From Intrasporangiaceae bacterium URHB0013 (GTDB lineage Bacteria > Actinomycetota > Actinomycetes > Actinomycetales > Dermatophilaceae), in assembly GCA_000620545.1 (NCBI GenBank), contig JIBA01000013.1, forward strand, positions 1-64,000: a DNA stretch of 64,000 nt, given 5' to 3'. A program made the position numbers and the translations under genes. This document shows, one piece after another, positions 1 through 8,817 of this stretch (the first letter of the stretch is position 1; each line of letters starts with the position of its first letter). The notes beneath the pieces are model-generated. The model had not been told where the DNA came from. It searched no databases and worked only from the letters and a program-made list of their open reading frames with translations.

Positions 1-2
1 CG

Positions 3-617
3 GCGCTCGACTTCCAGCTCTCCGACAGCTACTTCGTCGTCGCACACTTCCACTACACCGTCTTCGGCACCGTGGTCTTCGCGATGTTCTCGGGGTTCTA
101 CTTCTGGTGGCCCAAGCTGACCGGCCGGATGCTCGACGAGCGGCTGGGCAAGATCCACTTCTGGATGCTCTTCATCGGCTTCCACGTGACGTTCTTCATC
201 CAGCACTGGCTCGGCGTGGAGGGCATGACACGCCGCTACGCCGACTACCTCCCCGAGGAGGGCTTCCAGCTCGCGAACATCATCTCGAGCGCCGGGGCGT
301 TCCTGCTCGGCGCGTCGATGATCCCGTTCGTCTACAACGTCTGGAAGACCTGGCGGCACGCCCCCCTCGTCGAGTCCGACGACCCGTGGGGCTACGGCGC
401 GTCGCTCGAGTGGGCCACCTCGTGCCCGCCGCCGCGCCACAACTTCACGTCGCTGCCCCGCATCCGGTCCGAGCGCCCCGCGTTCGACCTGCACCACCCC
501 GAGGGAGTGTCCGGGGTCGCCCCAGTCGCCGACCAGGGCGTTCTCGTCGCGGTCATGGGGCCGGCCGACGTCGCCGGGCCTGCGACGGCCAGCACCAGCA
601 CGAAGCGTGAGGACTGA
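3..617 (+). CDS. ctaD: Cytochrome c oxidase subunit I, C-terminal part (5' truncated by window)
   Basis: This is the C-terminal third of the haem-copper oxidase catalytic subunit of the aa3 terminal oxidase, an integral membrane protein that reduces oxygen to water and pumps protons. The reading frame is open from base 3, so the gene starts outside the window. The motif [11 protein letters not shown] near the beginning supplies the paired histidines that bind haem a3 and haem a in this family. It is followed by two or three hydrophobic segments ([18 protein letters not shown] and a later one) and a polar cytoplasmic tail of about 70 residues. ctaF starts 5 bp downstream, so the two are probably co-transcribed. 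The remaining partners of the bc1-aa3 chain lie on the opposite strand at 2291-6742. Confidence 0.96.
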   Translation, partial: ALDFQLSDSYFVVAHFHYTVFGTVVFAMFSGFYFWWPKLTGRMLDERLGKIHFWMLFIGFHVTFFIQHWLGVEGMTRRYADYLPEEGFQLANIISSAGAFLLGASMIPFVYNVWKTWRHAPLVESDDPWGYGASLEWATSCPPPRHNFTSLPRIRSERPAFDLHHPEGVSGVAPVADQGVLVAVMGPADVAGPATASTSTKRED

Positions 618-622
618 TAGCG

Positions 623-1024
623 ATGCGCGTCGAGACCAAGCTCTTCCTCTACCTGTTCATCTTCTTCGTCCCCGTCGTGCTGATCTACGGAGTCTGGTCC
701 GACTGGGAGGAGCCGATCGGCGTCACCGCGCTCATCCTCACGGCCCTCCTGTTCGCGCTGACCGGCTTCTACCTCTGGATGACGGGCAAGAAGCTGCCGC
801 TGCGCCCCGAGGACAACGCGGGCGGTGAGATCGAGGACGCCGAGGGCAACTACGGCTACTTCGTCGCCAGCTCGTGGACGCCCCTGTGGCTCGCGGCCTC
901 GGGCGCCCTCATGTTCGCGGGCCTCGCGATCGGCTGGTGGCTGTTCATCATCGGTGCCGTCTTCGCGGTCGTCGCCGTGTGCCTGTGGGTCTTCGAGTCC
1001 TTCTCGGGTGAGTACTCCATCTGA
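623..1024 (+). CDS. ctaF: Cytochrome c oxidase polypeptide 4, actinobacterial type
   Basis: A 133-residue integral membrane subunit of the actinobacterial aa3 oxidase. The start MRVETKLFLYLFIFFVPVV, the TGFYLWMTGKKLPLRPED segment and the paired helices near the C-terminus (LWLAASGALMFAGLAIGWW and FIIGAVFAVVAVCLWVF) are typical of this small family, which is found only in actinobacteria. Four membrane segments are visible. It follows ctaD by 5 bp, the usual gene order, and probably shares its promoter. Its exact role (assembly or stability of the supercomplex) is not shown by the sequence. Confidence 0.95.
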   Translation: MRVETKLFLYLFIFFVPVVLIYGVWSDWEEPIGVTALILTALLFALTGFYLWMTGKKLPLRPEDNAGGEIEDAEGNYGYFVASSWTPLWLAASGALMFAGLAIGWWLFIIGAVFAVVAVCLWVFESFSGEYSI

Positions 1025-1066
1025 GTCGACGCTTCTCGGCGGCCCCCGGGCTGGGGCAGTCGCCAG

Positions 1067-1088
1067 GCCCCGGTCATCTGACCGGGGC
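1067..1088. terminator. GC-rich hairpin downstream of ctaF
   Basis: Perfect 9-bp stem (GCCCCGGTC pairing with GACCGGGGC) around a 4-nt loop, 43 bp after the ctaF stop. There is no T-run, as is common for actinobacterial intrinsic terminators. Confidence 0.5.
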
Positions 1089-1192
1089 AGGAGCAGCTCC
1101 GCGACGGACACCAGTCGAACGTCCTCCGGCTGGAGAGTGTGACCACGGAAGACGGCTGACCTGCGACTTCATCGACGTCATGGTCTGCGTTC

Positions 1193-1214
1193 CGGTGGGG
1201 TGATCACCCCACCG
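1193..1214. promoter_or_regulatory. Perfect 22-bp palindrome, possible operator
   Basis: The half-site GGTGGGGTGA is followed without a spacer by its exact reverse complement, and one further base pairs on each side. Continuous symmetry of this kind is more typical of a dimeric repressor site than of an RNA hairpin. No gene start lies close by, so its function is unknown. Confidence 0.35.
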
Positions 1215-1439
1215 CACGGCGTTCGACACGCCCGATGCCGCCGGGGCCGGTCTGCGTCCGTGCAGCCGGCTCCTCGGATGTACGCGTGGACGCGGTTGCC
1301 CTGATCAACCAGCTCGGCCACGGTGGCGCGTCCGGCTTTGCAGGAGCCCGATCGCGACGATGTAGCCCGGTCGCGACCATGTGCTGCGGTGTCCGTGGCC
1401 TCGCACACCTCGCCGCCGGGTTCCTCGGGCCGGGCAGCG

Positions 1440-1469
1440 CGAAGGGGAAGGCCGTGGCCTTCCCCTTCG
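1440..1469. terminator. 13-bp perfect hairpin in the geneless region
   Basis: The arms GAAGGGGAAGGC and GCCTTCCCCTTC pair perfectly around a CGTG loop, with one further C-G pair outside. It is strong enough to be an intrinsic terminator or the core of a small structured RNA, but it is over 400 bp from ctaF and about 240 bp past the end of the metallopeptidase gene. Confidence 0.4.
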
Positions 1470-1708
1470 ATCCGACCCTGACCTTCACGGCCCGAGCGGC
1501 TCGCAGTGCGATCGTGTGGGAGAGAACATGCGACGCACCTCCATCCGATCGGTTGAACGGTTCTTCGACCGTATCCCCGGCCGGCGGCGGCGTAAAGGGG
1601 CGCTCCCACGAGGCACGACAAACTGTCCCGGGTTCGAGACGTGGAGCGGCGGAGCCGACGGCGGGCATCCAGCGCCGGGCATCCGAACTGTCAGGGTTCT
1701 CCGAGCTG

Positions 1709-2062
1709 TCAGGCCCAGCCGAGCTCGTGGAGGTGCGCGTCGTCGATGCCGAAGTGGTGGGCCACCTCGTGCACGACGGTGATCGCGATCTCCTCCCGCA
1801 GCTGCTCCGCGGTGTCACACATGCGCTCGAGAGGGCCCTGGAAGATGGTGATGCGGTCCGGGAGTGCCCCGGCGTCCCACCAGCCGTCCCGCTCGGTCAG
1901 CGGCGTGCCGTCGTAGACGCCGAGAAGGTCAGGGTCGTCCGGCGGGGGTTCCGGCTCGACGAGCACGACGACGTTGTCCATGGCGCGGGCGAGGTCCTGG
2001 GGGATGGAGTCGAGAGCGTCGCCCACGGCTTCCTCGAACTGCGCATCGGACAGGTGGTGCAT
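1709..2062 (-). CDS. Zincin-like metallopeptidase family protein (DUF1025 type)
   Basis: A 117-residue acidic cytoplasmic protein. The signature HEVAHHFGID near residues 98-107 is an HExxH zinc-binding motif with a third potential ligand a few residues on, as in the minimal-gluzincin-like metallopeptidase family. The preceding ITIFQGPLERMCDTAEQLREEI stretch is also typical. No signal peptide is seen. The family is widespread in actinobacteria, but its substrate is unknown. The gene stands alone, convergent with ctaF and separated from the qcr operon end by a strong hairpin. Confidence 0.85.
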   Translation of the reverse strand: MHHLSDAQFEEAVGDALDSIPQDLARAMDNVVVLVEPEPPPDDPDLLGVYDGTPLTERDGWWDAGALPDRITIFQGPLERMCDTAEQLREEIAITVVHEVAHHFGIDDAHLHELGWA

Positions 2063-2219
2063 GCGCCGAGTGTGTCACGGCGACGACGAGCGGCCCTTCC
2101 CACCGGACCGGCTCGTCAGGTCGACGACCCGCGCTGCCGTCGAGGGAGCCCTGCCGAACGCCCTCGTCGCGCCGACGATGAGCGAGCCATCACGTCCCGG
2201 GTTTCGCCCCAGAGATGCC

Positions 2220-2252
2220 AAGAGGGACCTTCCGTGGTGAAAGGTCCCTCTT
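2220..2252. terminator. Intrinsic terminator after qcrB
   Basis: A perfect 12-bp stem (AAGAGGGACCTT with AAGGTCCCTCTT) surrounds a 9-nt loop, 38 bp beyond the qcrB stop codon. It is the expected end of the ctaE-qcrCAB transcript, which is read on the minus strand. Confidence 0.75.
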
Positions 2253-2290
2253 CGCGTCGGACCGCGGACGGCGGACCGGCGACAGGCGTG

Positions 2291-4054
2291 TCAGTCGTGC
2301 TGCCTGTCCGCCTTGATCGTCTCGCGCTCCTGGCCGGCCCCTGCGGGCTCGATGGCCTCGTGCCCGCCGTCGAGTGCCGCGCCGTGGTCGGCGTGCTCGT
2401 GGTGGGCCGCCTCGAGCTCGGACGGCGTCGGTGGCGCCACCCGGTCCTTGAAGTAGAAGCGCGAGAACTTCGCACGCAGACGCTGCTTGCGGGCGATCGG
2501 GGTGTCGACGCCGTTGGCATCCTTGCCCGCCGTCAGCTGCAGCGGCTCCTGTGACTCGTGCTGGACCAGGACCCACCGCTCTTCCGGCGTGAGCTGGGCA
2601 TGGATCTCCTCGAAGCGACCGTCCGCGTACCGCCAGATGGTGCCGGTCTCGCGGCCGTGGAGGACCTTCTGGCGGTCGGCGCGCTGCAGGCTCAGGCAGA
2701 TGCGCTTGGTGATCCAGAAGGAGACGGGCGGGGCCACGAAGAAGAGGACTCGGAGCGTCTGCGTGATGTCGTTGATCGACAGGTGCAGCTTGATCGCCAT
2801 GAGGTCGTTGCCCGCCGCGAGGAAGAGCACGACGTACATCGAGATGCCGGCGATGCCGATCGCGGTGCGTGTCGGCGCGTTGCGTGGGCGGTCGAGCAGG
2901 TGGTGCTCCCGCTTGTCGCCCGTCACCCAGGCCTCTACGAAGGGGTAGACGCCGATGATCGTCCACATCAGGGGAAGCAGGATGAGCGACCCCGGGAAGA
3001 TGTTCATGCTCCAGGTGAAACCGAAGGTCTCGAACTCGAGCCACCCCGGAAGCAGGCGGAGCGCGCCGTCGGCGAAGCCCATGTACCAGTCAGGCTGCGA
3101 GCCCGCGGTGATGGGGGAGGGGTCGTACGGGCCGTAGGCCCAGATCGGGTTGATCGTGACGACCGCGGAGATGAGCGCAATGACGCCGAAGACGATGAAG
3201 AAGAAGCCACCGGCCTTGGCGACGTACACCGGCAGGAGCGGGTAGCCGACGACGTTCTTGTTCGTGCGACCCGGCCCGGGGAACTGCGTGTGCTTGTGCA
3301 GGAACACCAGCAGGATGTGCGCCGTGAAGAGGCCCACGAGGATGGCCGGGATGAGCAGCACGTGCGCGGAGTAGAGGCGCGGGATGATCGCCTCGCCCGG
3401 GAAGGCGCCACCGAAGACGAAGTACGACAGGTAGGAGCCGATGACGGGGGCCGACTGCATGAAGCCGTTCATGGCCCGGATGCCGGTGCCCGAGAGTAGG
3501 TCGTCGGGGAGGGAGTAGCCGGCGAAGCCCTCGATGCAGGCGAGCAGCGACAGGATCGTGCCGAACACCCAGTTGATCTCGCGGGGCTTGCGGAACGCTC
3601 CGGTGAAGAACACGCGCGCCATGTGCACGAAGACGGAGACGACGAAGATCAGGGCCGCCCAGTGGTGGATCTGCCGGATGAGCAGACCGCCACGGATGTC
3701 GAAGGAGATCGCCAGGGTCGAGCGGTACGCGTCCGACATCGTCACACCCTGGAGGGGGACGTAGGAGCCGTCGTAGACGACCTGGCTCGCGCTGGGGACG
3801 AACCAGAACGTCAGGAACACGCCCGTCAGGAGGCAGACGATCATGGAGTACATCGCGATCTCGCCGAGCATGAACGACCAGTGGTCGGGGAAGACCTTCT
3901 TCGCGAGGAAGGAGACGCCCTTGGCGGCACCGATGCGGTCGTCCATCCAGCCGGCGATGCCGCCGAGGGGCTTCGTCGCGGACGCGCGTTCGTCGGCCTG
4001 GCGGTCGCCGGTGCGCAGCGCCTCGGCTGGGCGAGTTTCGTTGGTGGTGCTCAT
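2291..4054 (-). CDS. qcrB: Cytochrome bc1 complex cytochrome b subunit
   Basis: A 587-residue dihaem membrane subunit of the menaquinol:cytochrome c reductase. It carries the quinone sites and passes electrons toward QcrA and QcrC. The segment RQIHHWAALIFVVSVFVHMARVFF holds one His pair, and the later SAHVLLIP...FTAHILLVF segment gives the second pair for the two haems b. About eight or nine helices are visible. A long charged C-terminal tail (roughly 120 residues, His/Glu-rich at the end) extends beyond the usual cytochrome b, a feature of actinobacterial QcrB. I chose the ATG at 4054 because it overlaps the qcrA stop (ATGA), indicating translational coupling. Confidence 0.96.
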   Translation of the reverse strand: MSTTNETRPAEALRTGDRQADERASATKPLGGIAGWMDDRIGAAKGVSFLAKKVFPDHWSFMLGEIAMYSMIVCLLTGVFLTFWFVPSASQVVYDGSYVPLQGVTMSDAYRSTLAISFDIRGGLLIRQIHHWAALIFVVSVFVHMARVFFTGAFRKPREINWVFGTILSLLACIEGFAGYSLPDDLLSGTGIRAMNGFMQSAPVIGSYLSYFVFGGAFPGEAIIPRLYSAHVLLIPAILVGLFTAHILLVFLHKHTQFPGPGRTNKNVVGYPLLPVYVAKAGGFFFIVFGVIALISAVVTINPIWAYGPYDPSPITAGSQPDWYMGFADGALRLLPGWLEFETFGFTWSMNIFPGSLILLPLMWTIIGVYPFVEAWVTGDKREHHLLDRPRNAPTRTAIGIAGISMYVVLFLAAGNDLMAIKLHLSINDITQTLRVLFFVAPPVSFWITKRICLSLQRADRQKVLHGRETGTIWRYADGRFEEIHAQLTPEERWVLVQHESQEPLQLTAGKDANGVDTPIARKQRLRAKFSRFYFKDRVAPPTPSELEAAHHEHADHGAALDGGHEAIEPAGAGQERETIKADRQHD

Positions 4055-5160
4055 CGCGCACGCTCCCAGTAGCTCGGTCCCACGGGCTCCTGGAAGCCCT
4101 GGGTGGCGACGAGGTAGCCCGCGTCGTCGACGGTGATCTTGAGTTGCGGCAGCGGCCTCCTGGCCGGCCCGAAGATGACCGCGCAGTCCTCGGTGAGGTC
4201 GAAGGTCGACTGGTGGCACGGGCAGAGCAGGTGGTGCGTCTGCTGCTCGTACAGGCCGACCGCGCAGCCCACGTGGGTGCAGATCTTGGAGTAGGCGAGG
4301 GCGCCGTCGACGCCCCAGTCCTTCGCCTTCTGCACCTTGATCAGATCAGGATCGAGGCGGATCAGGATGACCGCAGCCTTGGCCCTGGCCTCGAGGACGT
4401 GCTTGCCCTCGTCGATGTACTTCTGGAGCGTCTCCGGCATGACGTGGAAGACCGACCCGTTCGTGACCTCGTCGAAGCGGATGGGCGTCATCTCGGGGTC
4501 GCGCATGAGACGGATCGGCTTGCCGTCGTTGTCCTTGGGGTCCCAGATGGTATGCCCCAGCTCGTCGATGTTGACCGGCCCGAGCGACCCCACGACCTGG
4601 AGGCCGAGGGGCAGGGCGAAGAGACCGAGCGCGCCGCCCAGGGAGTACTTGAGGAGCGGGCGACGCGGCAGCTGGGTGGAGTCGACGCCCTCGGCGACGA
4701 CGGCGACGGCCTTTGCGCGCTGCTCCGGGGTCGACGCCTGCTCGTGGCGCTCCTCGATGATCTCCTCGTCGGACATGAGCGTCTTGGCCCAGTGCACGGC
4801 ACCGATGCCGATGAGGAAGATCGCGAAGCCGAGCGAGAGGCCCAGCACGACGTTCTGCGTCTTGGCCATGCCGATGCCGGGGAAGAAGAAGGTGGCCTCG
4901 TCGGGGATGGCGAAGTAGCTGACGAGGAACACGAGGGTGGCGAGCATCGACAGGCCGAACAGCGTCGCGACCTGGCGCTCGGCACGCTTGGCCGCGGCGG
5001 GGTCGTCGTCGGCGGCGCGATGGACGTGCGCGGGAAGACCGGGGTTCTCGAACTGGTCGTCACCGGCGATGAGCGAGGCCGGGAGCCGGTCGTGTCCGTC
5101 ACCGGACGCGGGGACGAGTGACGTGCTCTTCTCGTGGTCCGTGGTCTCGTTGTCGTTCAT
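4051..5160 (-). CDS. qcrA: Rieske iron-sulfur subunit of the bc1 complex
   Basis: A 369-residue actinobacterial Rieske protein with an N-terminal hydrophilic arm, three membrane helices (the family hallmark; most Rieske proteins have one) and a C-terminal [2Fe-2S] domain. The cluster motifs CTHVGC and CPCHQS near residues 270-305 provide the Cys and His ligands. The N-terminal Asp/Glu-rich arm is poorly conserved. The ATG at 5160 starts MNDNETTDHEKS; in-frame GTG or ATG codons further upstream would run into the qcrC end. It accepts electrons from menaquinol bound to QcrB and hands them to QcrC. Confidence 0.95.
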   Translation of the reverse strand: MNDNETTDHEKSTSLVPASGDGHDRLPASLIAGDDQFENPGLPAHVHRAADDDPAAAKRAERQVATLFGLSMLATLVFLVSYFAIPDEATFFFPGIGMAKTQNVVLGLSLGFAIFLIGIGAVHWAKTLMSDEEIIEERHEQASTPEQRAKAVAVVAEGVDSTQLPRRPLLKYSLGGALGLFALPLGLQVVGSLGPVNIDELGHTIWDPKDNDGKPIRLMRDPEMTPIRFDEVTNGSVFHVMPETLQKYIDEGKHVLEARAKAAVILIRLDPDLIKVQKAKDWGVDGALAYSKICTHVGCAVGLYEQQTHHLLCPCHQSTFDLTEDCAVIFGPARRPLPQLKITVDDAGYLVATQGFQEPVGPSYWERAR

Positions 5161-5209
5161 CGGGTCGTGGTCCTGTCGTGGTTCGTGATCGGGGCGATGC
5201 GTCGCGTGG

Positions 5210-6019
5210 TCATGCGGCCTTCTTGCCGAGCCAGACGGCACAGCCGATGAGGATGCCCAGGCCGAAGATCCACGCGAACAGCCCCTCGGACACCGGGCCG
5301 AGGTTGCCGAGCGTCAGCCCGCCCACGTTGGTCTGGTTCTCCTGCGCACTGAGGTAGGAGATGACCTTCTGCTTGGCCTCGGGCGTGAGGTTCGAGTCGT
5401 TGAAGACCGGCATCGACTGCGGTCCGGTGACCATGGCCTCGTAGATGTGCTTCGGCGACACGCCGTCGAGTGGCGGGGCGTACTTGCCGCGCGTCAGGGC
5501 GCCGCCCGCGCCCGCGAAGTTGTGGCACATGGCGCAGTTGACGCGGAAGATCTCGCCACCCTCGGCGATGGCCTTGTTGGCCTCGGGGGTGCCCGGCTTG
5601 ATGACCGTCGTGTACTTCTCCTCGGGGACCGCCGGGCCGGGGCCGAGCGAGGCGACGTAGGCCGCCAGGTCCGAGATCTCCTGCTCGTCGAACTTGACCT
5701 TGTTGTCGGGCGCCTGGACGTTCGGGCCGGGGAGCGGCATACGCCCCGTGCCGACCTGGAAGTCCACCGAGGCGGCGCCGACGCCGACGAGGGAGGGTCC
5801 CGACTTGGTGCCCTGGCCGTTGATCCCGTGGCAGGTGGCGCAGTTGGCGATGAAGAGGTCCTTGCCGTTGGCGACGTCGTCGGCGGCCGCGCTCTGCGCG
5901 GCGGCGTTGGCGTCCTTGGGGGCGAGGAAGGAGTAGGCGCCACCGGTCACGAGGAGGCCGAGCAGCAGCAGCACCGCGATCGCGGCGGGGTGTCGGCGTC
6001 GGGCGGCCAAGGCGTTCAC
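5210..6019 (-). CDS. qcrC: Dihaem cytochrome c subunit of the bc1 complex
   Basis: A 269-residue membrane-anchored dihaem cytochrome c, which in actinobacteria replaces soluble cytochrome c by handing electrons directly to the aa3 oxidase. The N-terminus (charged MNALAARRRH then a hydrophobic stretch) is a signal anchor. The two haem-binding motifs are CATCH at residues 60-64 and CAMCH about 100 residues later. A C-terminal helix (FAWIFGLGILIGCAVWL) anchors it. The start is GTG at 6019. It sits between ctaE (60-bp gap) and qcrA (49-bp gap) in the operon. Confidence 0.96.
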   Translation of the reverse strand: MNALAARRRHPAAIAVLLLLGLLVTGGAYSFLAPKDANAAAQSAAADDVANGKDLFIANCATCHGINGQGTKSGPSLVGVGAASVDFQVGTGRMPLPGPNVQAPDNKVKFDEQEISDLAAYVASLGPGPAVPEEKYTTVIKPGTPEANKAIAEGGEIFRVNCAMCHNFAGAGGALTRGKYAPPLDGVSPKHIYEAMVTGPQSMPVFNDSNLTPEAKQKVISYLSAQENQTNVGGLTLGNLGPVSEGLFAWIFGLGILIGCAVWLGKKAA

Positions 6020-6079
6020 TGTGGGTTCCTGTCGTCCATGGAGGTGGGGCTCGGGTGCGGCTGCGCGACCATGCCGGGG

Positions 6080-6742
6080 TCAGCGCAGGATGTAGATGGT
6101 CGCGAAGAGGGCGATCCACACGACGTCGACGAAGTGCCAGTAGTACGACGTCACGACGGCGCCGGTGGCGTTGGCGTGCGTGTAGCGCCGCGTCGTGAAC
6201 GTGCGGGCGATGATCAGCAGGAAGGCGATGAGGCCGCCGGTCACGTGCAGACCGTGGAAGCCGGTCGCCATGTAGAAGACCGAGCCGTAGGCGTCGGAGC
6301 TCAGCGTGACGTTCTCGTGGACGAGCTCGGAGTACTCCATGACCTGGCCGGCGATGAAGAAGGCGCCGAAGAGGTAGGTCAGCACGTACCACTCGCGCAT
6401 GCCCCAGCCCTTGATGTCCAGGAGCTTGCCGGTGCGCGCCTTCTGGCCGCGCTCGGCCTTCCAGACGCCGAGCTGGCACCACACCGAGGAGATGACGAGC
6501 ACGAGGCAGTTGACGCTCGCGAACGGCAGGTTCAGCTTCTCGGTCTGCACCGCCCACAGGTCGCCGCGGACCGACCTCAGCTGGAAGTAGACGGCGAAAA
6601 GACCCGCGAAGAACATGAGTTCGCTGGAGAGCCACACGATGGTGCCGACGGCAACCATGTTGGGGCGGGTCGCCGGCCCGTGGTGGGCCGGATTCGCTAC
6701 TGCACTTGAAGGAACTGCCGATGCTGTCGCCACGTTGGACAT
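6080..6742 (-). CDS. ctaE: Cytochrome c oxidase subunit III
   Basis: A 220-residue integral membrane subunit of the aa3 oxidase, first gene of the ctaE-qcrC-qcrA-qcrB operon. The motif [23 protein letters not shown] and the later [10 protein letters not shown] and [14 protein letters not shown] segments are signatures of haem-copper oxidase subunit III. About five helices can be recognised, as in the short actinobacterial form. I chose ATG 6742 ([13 protein letters not shown]), preceded by a purine-rich GGGAAT stretch. Longer upstream extensions are Arg/Gly-rich and not family-like. The operon promoter must lie between 6743 and the divergent gene at 6953. Confidence 0.95.
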   Translation of the reverse strand: MSNVATASAVPSSAVANPAHHGPATRPNMVAVGTIVWLSSELMFFAGLFAVYFQLRSVRGDLWAVQTEKLNLPFASVNCLVLVISSVWCQLGVWKAERGQKARTGKLLDIKGWGMREWYVLTYLFGAFFIAGQVMEYSELVHENVTLSSDAYGSVFYMATGFHGLHVTGGLIAFLLIIARTFTTRRYTHANATGAVVTSYYWHFVDVVWIALFATIYILR

Positions 6743-6939
6743 TATTCCCACATTCCCGTCCGGCTGCGCGAGGACCCCCCCGCTTCGGAGTCTTTCCCGC
6801 GCGGGTGTAGAGGGTTCGTGACCATAACGACACGAACCATGAACAGGCCTGTCGTGACCGTCCGGACCCACTTTCTCACGCGGTGTGGCGAGCCGAGTGC
6901 AGGTGGGGAGGTCCCTGCGAGGCGTTGTGCCGGGGCCGG

Positions 6940-6945
6940 TAGCAT
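6940..6945 (+). promoter_or_regulatory. -10 box (TAGCAT) placing the receiver gene in leaderless position
   Basis: TAGCAT ends 7 nt before the ATG at 6953, which puts the expected transcription start on the A of the start codon. No Shine-Dalgarno sequence is present. Confidence 0.55.
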
Positions 6946-6952
6946 CGGGCGC

Positions 6953-7423
6953 ATGACCGCCTCGAACGACAGTGCAGCGCAAGGCACGTCCACCGGCATC
7001 GCCACGACGACCGCGGCGCAGCGCCCGGTCGCCCGAGTCAGCGTGTTGCTCTACAGCGACGACTACACGACCCGTGACGCCGTGCGTGCGGCGGTCGGTC
7101 GTCGACCTGCGAAGGACGTCGAGGTGGTCCGCTGGCACGAGTGCGCCACGGCAGACGCCGTCATCAGCTCCGTCGAGTCAGACCGGTTCGACATCATCGT
7201 CCTCGACGGCGAGGCCGCGAAGGTCGGCGGTCTGGGGCTGGCCCGCCAGCTCAAGAACGAGATCTTCGAGTGCCCGCCCATCATCGTCCTCACGGGTCGA
7301 CCGCAGGACAGCTGGCTCGCAGCCTGGTCCCAGGCCGACCTGGCTGTCCCGCACCCGCTCGACCCGATCGCGCTGACGTCGGCCGTCGCCACGCTGGCGC
7401 GCTCGGGCGTGCCCTCGGCCTGA
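6953..7423 (+). CDS. Atypical response-regulator receiver protein upstream of trpD
   Basis: A 156-residue protein with a single CheY-like receiver fold after a short Thr/Ala-rich N-terminus, and no output domain. The acidic pair (YSDD) and the candidate phospho-acceptor Asp (IIVLDGEA) are present, as is the Thr of VLTGRP. The conserved switch Lys before the last loop is replaced: the sequence reads AVPHPLDP where KP is usual. It is divergent from the respiratory operon and lies 3 bp before trpD, an association I recall for such stand-alone receivers in actinobacteria. Its role is unknown; it may be a phosphorylation-independent adaptor. Confidence 0.8.
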   Translation: MTASNDSAAQGTSTGIATTTAAQRPVARVSVLLYSDDYTTRDAVRAAVGRRPAKDVEVVRWHECATADAVISSVESDRFDIIVLDGEAAKVGGLGLARQLKNEIFECPPIIVLTGRPQDSWLAAWSQADLAVPHPLDPIALTSAVATLARSGVPSA

Positions 7424-7426
7424 CAC

Positions 7427-8476
7427 ATGGCGCCGGACACGACGACCTGGCCTGCACTGCTCACCGACCTCATCGGCGGTCGCGACCTCGACCGGGCGAC
7501 GGCCGAATGGGCCATGGCCCAGATCATGACGGGAGAGGCCACGCCCTCACAGGTTGCGGGCTTCCTCATCGGCCTGCGGGCCAAGGGCGAGAGCATCGAG
7601 GAGATGCGGGGTCTGGCCGAGCAGATGCTCGCCCACGCGCGCCGCATCCAGGTGCCCGGACCCAGCCTCGACATCGTCGGCACCGGCGGTGACCGCGCCC
7701 ACACGGTCAACATCTCGACGATGTCCTCGATGGTGGCCGCTGCCGCGGGAGTACGGCTCGTCAAGCACGGCAACCGGGCCGCGTCGTCGTCGTCCGGTTC
7801 GGCAGACGTGCTCGAGGCCCTCGGCGTCGACCTGTCCCTGCCTCCCGAGCGCGTCGTCGAGGTGGCGTCGGAAGCCGGCATCACGTTCTGCTTCGCGCAG
7901 ACCTTCCACCCCTCGTTCCGCCACACCGCGGTGCCCCGCCGCGACCTCGGCATCGGGACGGCATTCAACTTCCTCGGGCCCCTGACGAACCCGGCCCAGC
8001 CGACGTATGCCGCCGTGGGCTGCGCGGACGCCCGCATGGCTCCACTGCTGGCCGGGGTCTTCGCCGATCGAGGCAAGGATGCCGCGGTCTTCCGGGGCGA
8101 CGACGGCCTCGACGAGGTCACCGTCTCGACGACGACCCACGTGTGGTGGGTGCGGGGCGGTACCGTCGCCGAGCGCTCGGTCGACCCGACGCGGCTGGGC
8201 CTCGAGCTGCATCCCATCGAGGACCTGCGCGGTGGCGACGCGTCGCACAACGCCGGTGTCGTCCGCGACGTGTTCGCCGGTGCCACCGGAGCCATCCGTG
8301 ACGCGGTGCTGCTCAACGCCGGCATCGCCCTCGCGCTGACCCGGCCCGACTCGGGACCGTCAGCGGCCGACTTCGACGCCGACCTGCGGGCCGGGATGGA
8401 GCTCGCGGCGACCGCCATCGACAGCGGGGCCGCGACGGACCTGGTCGATCGCTGGGTGGCGGCCACCCGACGCTGA
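7427..8476 (+). CDS. trpD: Anthranilate phosphoribosyltransferase
   Basis: A 349-residue cytoplasmic enzyme of tryptophan biosynthesis that transfers phosphoribose from PRPP to anthranilate. The glycine loop GTGGD at residues 85-89, the adjoining NIST motif, and [21 protein letters not shown], which binds anthranilate and PRPP, are all intact. Length and the C-terminal segment fit the family. It follows the receiver gene by 3 bp and probably shares its leaderless transcript. No other trp gene is in the window, so the pathway is split in this genome. Confidence 0.96.
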   Translation: MAPDTTTWPALLTDLIGGRDLDRATAEWAMAQIMTGEATPSQVAGFLIGLRAKGESIEEMRGLAEQMLAHARRIQVPGPSLDIVGTGGDRAHTVNISTMSSMVAAAAGVRLVKHGNRAASSSSGSADVLEALGVDLSLPPERVVEVASEAGITFCFAQTFHPSFRHTAVPRRDLGIGTAFNFLGPLTNPAQPTYAAVGCADARMAPLLAGVFADRGKDAAVFRGDDGLDEVTVSTTTHVWWVRGGTVAERSVDPTRLGLELHPIEDLRGGDASHNAGVVRDVFAGATGAIRDAVLLNAGIALALTRPDSGPSAADFDADLRAGMELAATAIDSGAATDLVDRWVAATRR

Positions 8477-8526
8477 GCTCGACTGTTCGGTCGGCATCTC
8501 GGGGGTCGACCCAGCCTCGTCGGGAG

Positions 8527-8811
8527 CTAGGCGTCCTCGAGGCCGAGGCTGAAGGCCGCCTCGAGGTCGTGCGAGGAGTAGGTGCGGAAGGCGATGTGGG
8601 TCGAGGTGCCGACGATGCCCTGCACCTTGTTGAGCCGGTCGGCGATGACGTCGGCGAACTCCTCGTGCGCCTTGACCCGCACCATGGCGATCAGATCGGC
8701 GTCGCCCGTCACCGAGTAGACCTCGGACACGGCCGGGATGTCGGCGATGGCCTCGGCCACCTCCGGGATGCGGTCGACCTCGCAGCTGATCATGACGATG
8801 GCGGTGATCAC
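8527..8811 (-). CDS. Lrp/AsnC-type ligand-binding domain protein (stand-alone RAM)
   Basis: A 94-residue protein made only of the C-terminal ligand-binding (RAM) domain of Lrp/AsnC regulators, without the helix-turn-helix. It begins MITAIVMISCEVDRIPEVAEAI and contains the Gly-Asp-Ala-Asp turn (SVTGDADLIAMVRV) where amino-acid effectors bind in relatives. Such single-domain proteins are common in actinobacteria and may modulate full-length Lrp partners or act as amino-acid sensors. The GTG start at 8811 is preceded by a TAGGCT -10 box only 6 nt away, so the mRNA is probably leaderless. Confidence 0.85.
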   Translation of the reverse strand: MITAIVMISCEVDRIPEVAEAIADIPAVSEVYSVTGDADLIAMVRVKAHEEFADVIADRLNKVQGIVGTSTHIAFRTYSSHDLEAAFSLGLEDA

Positions 8812-8817
8812 GAGAAC

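Larger units (their letters stand above)
1025..1708. other. 684-bp stretch without a convincing gene
   Basis: This region lies between the convergent genes ctaF and the metallopeptidase. Open frames exist on both strands, but none has recognisable domains or a believable ribosome binding site. What is visible is structure: hairpins at 1067-1088 and 1440-1469 and a perfect 22-bp palindrome at 1193-1214. It could be a decayed gene, a regulatory RNA locus or terminator debris. Confidence 0.6.

Noticed and set aside
1621-1665. T-loop-like GGGTTCGAG suggesting a tRNA 3' half
   Set aside because: The T-stem pairs only partly and no matching acceptor, D-arm or anticodon arm lies upstream.
1235-2554. 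439-codon open frame on the plus strand
   Set aside because: It spans the geneless region, runs antisense through the metallopeptidase gene and into the end of qcrB, and has no domain or ribosome binding site; long antisense frames are common at this GC content.
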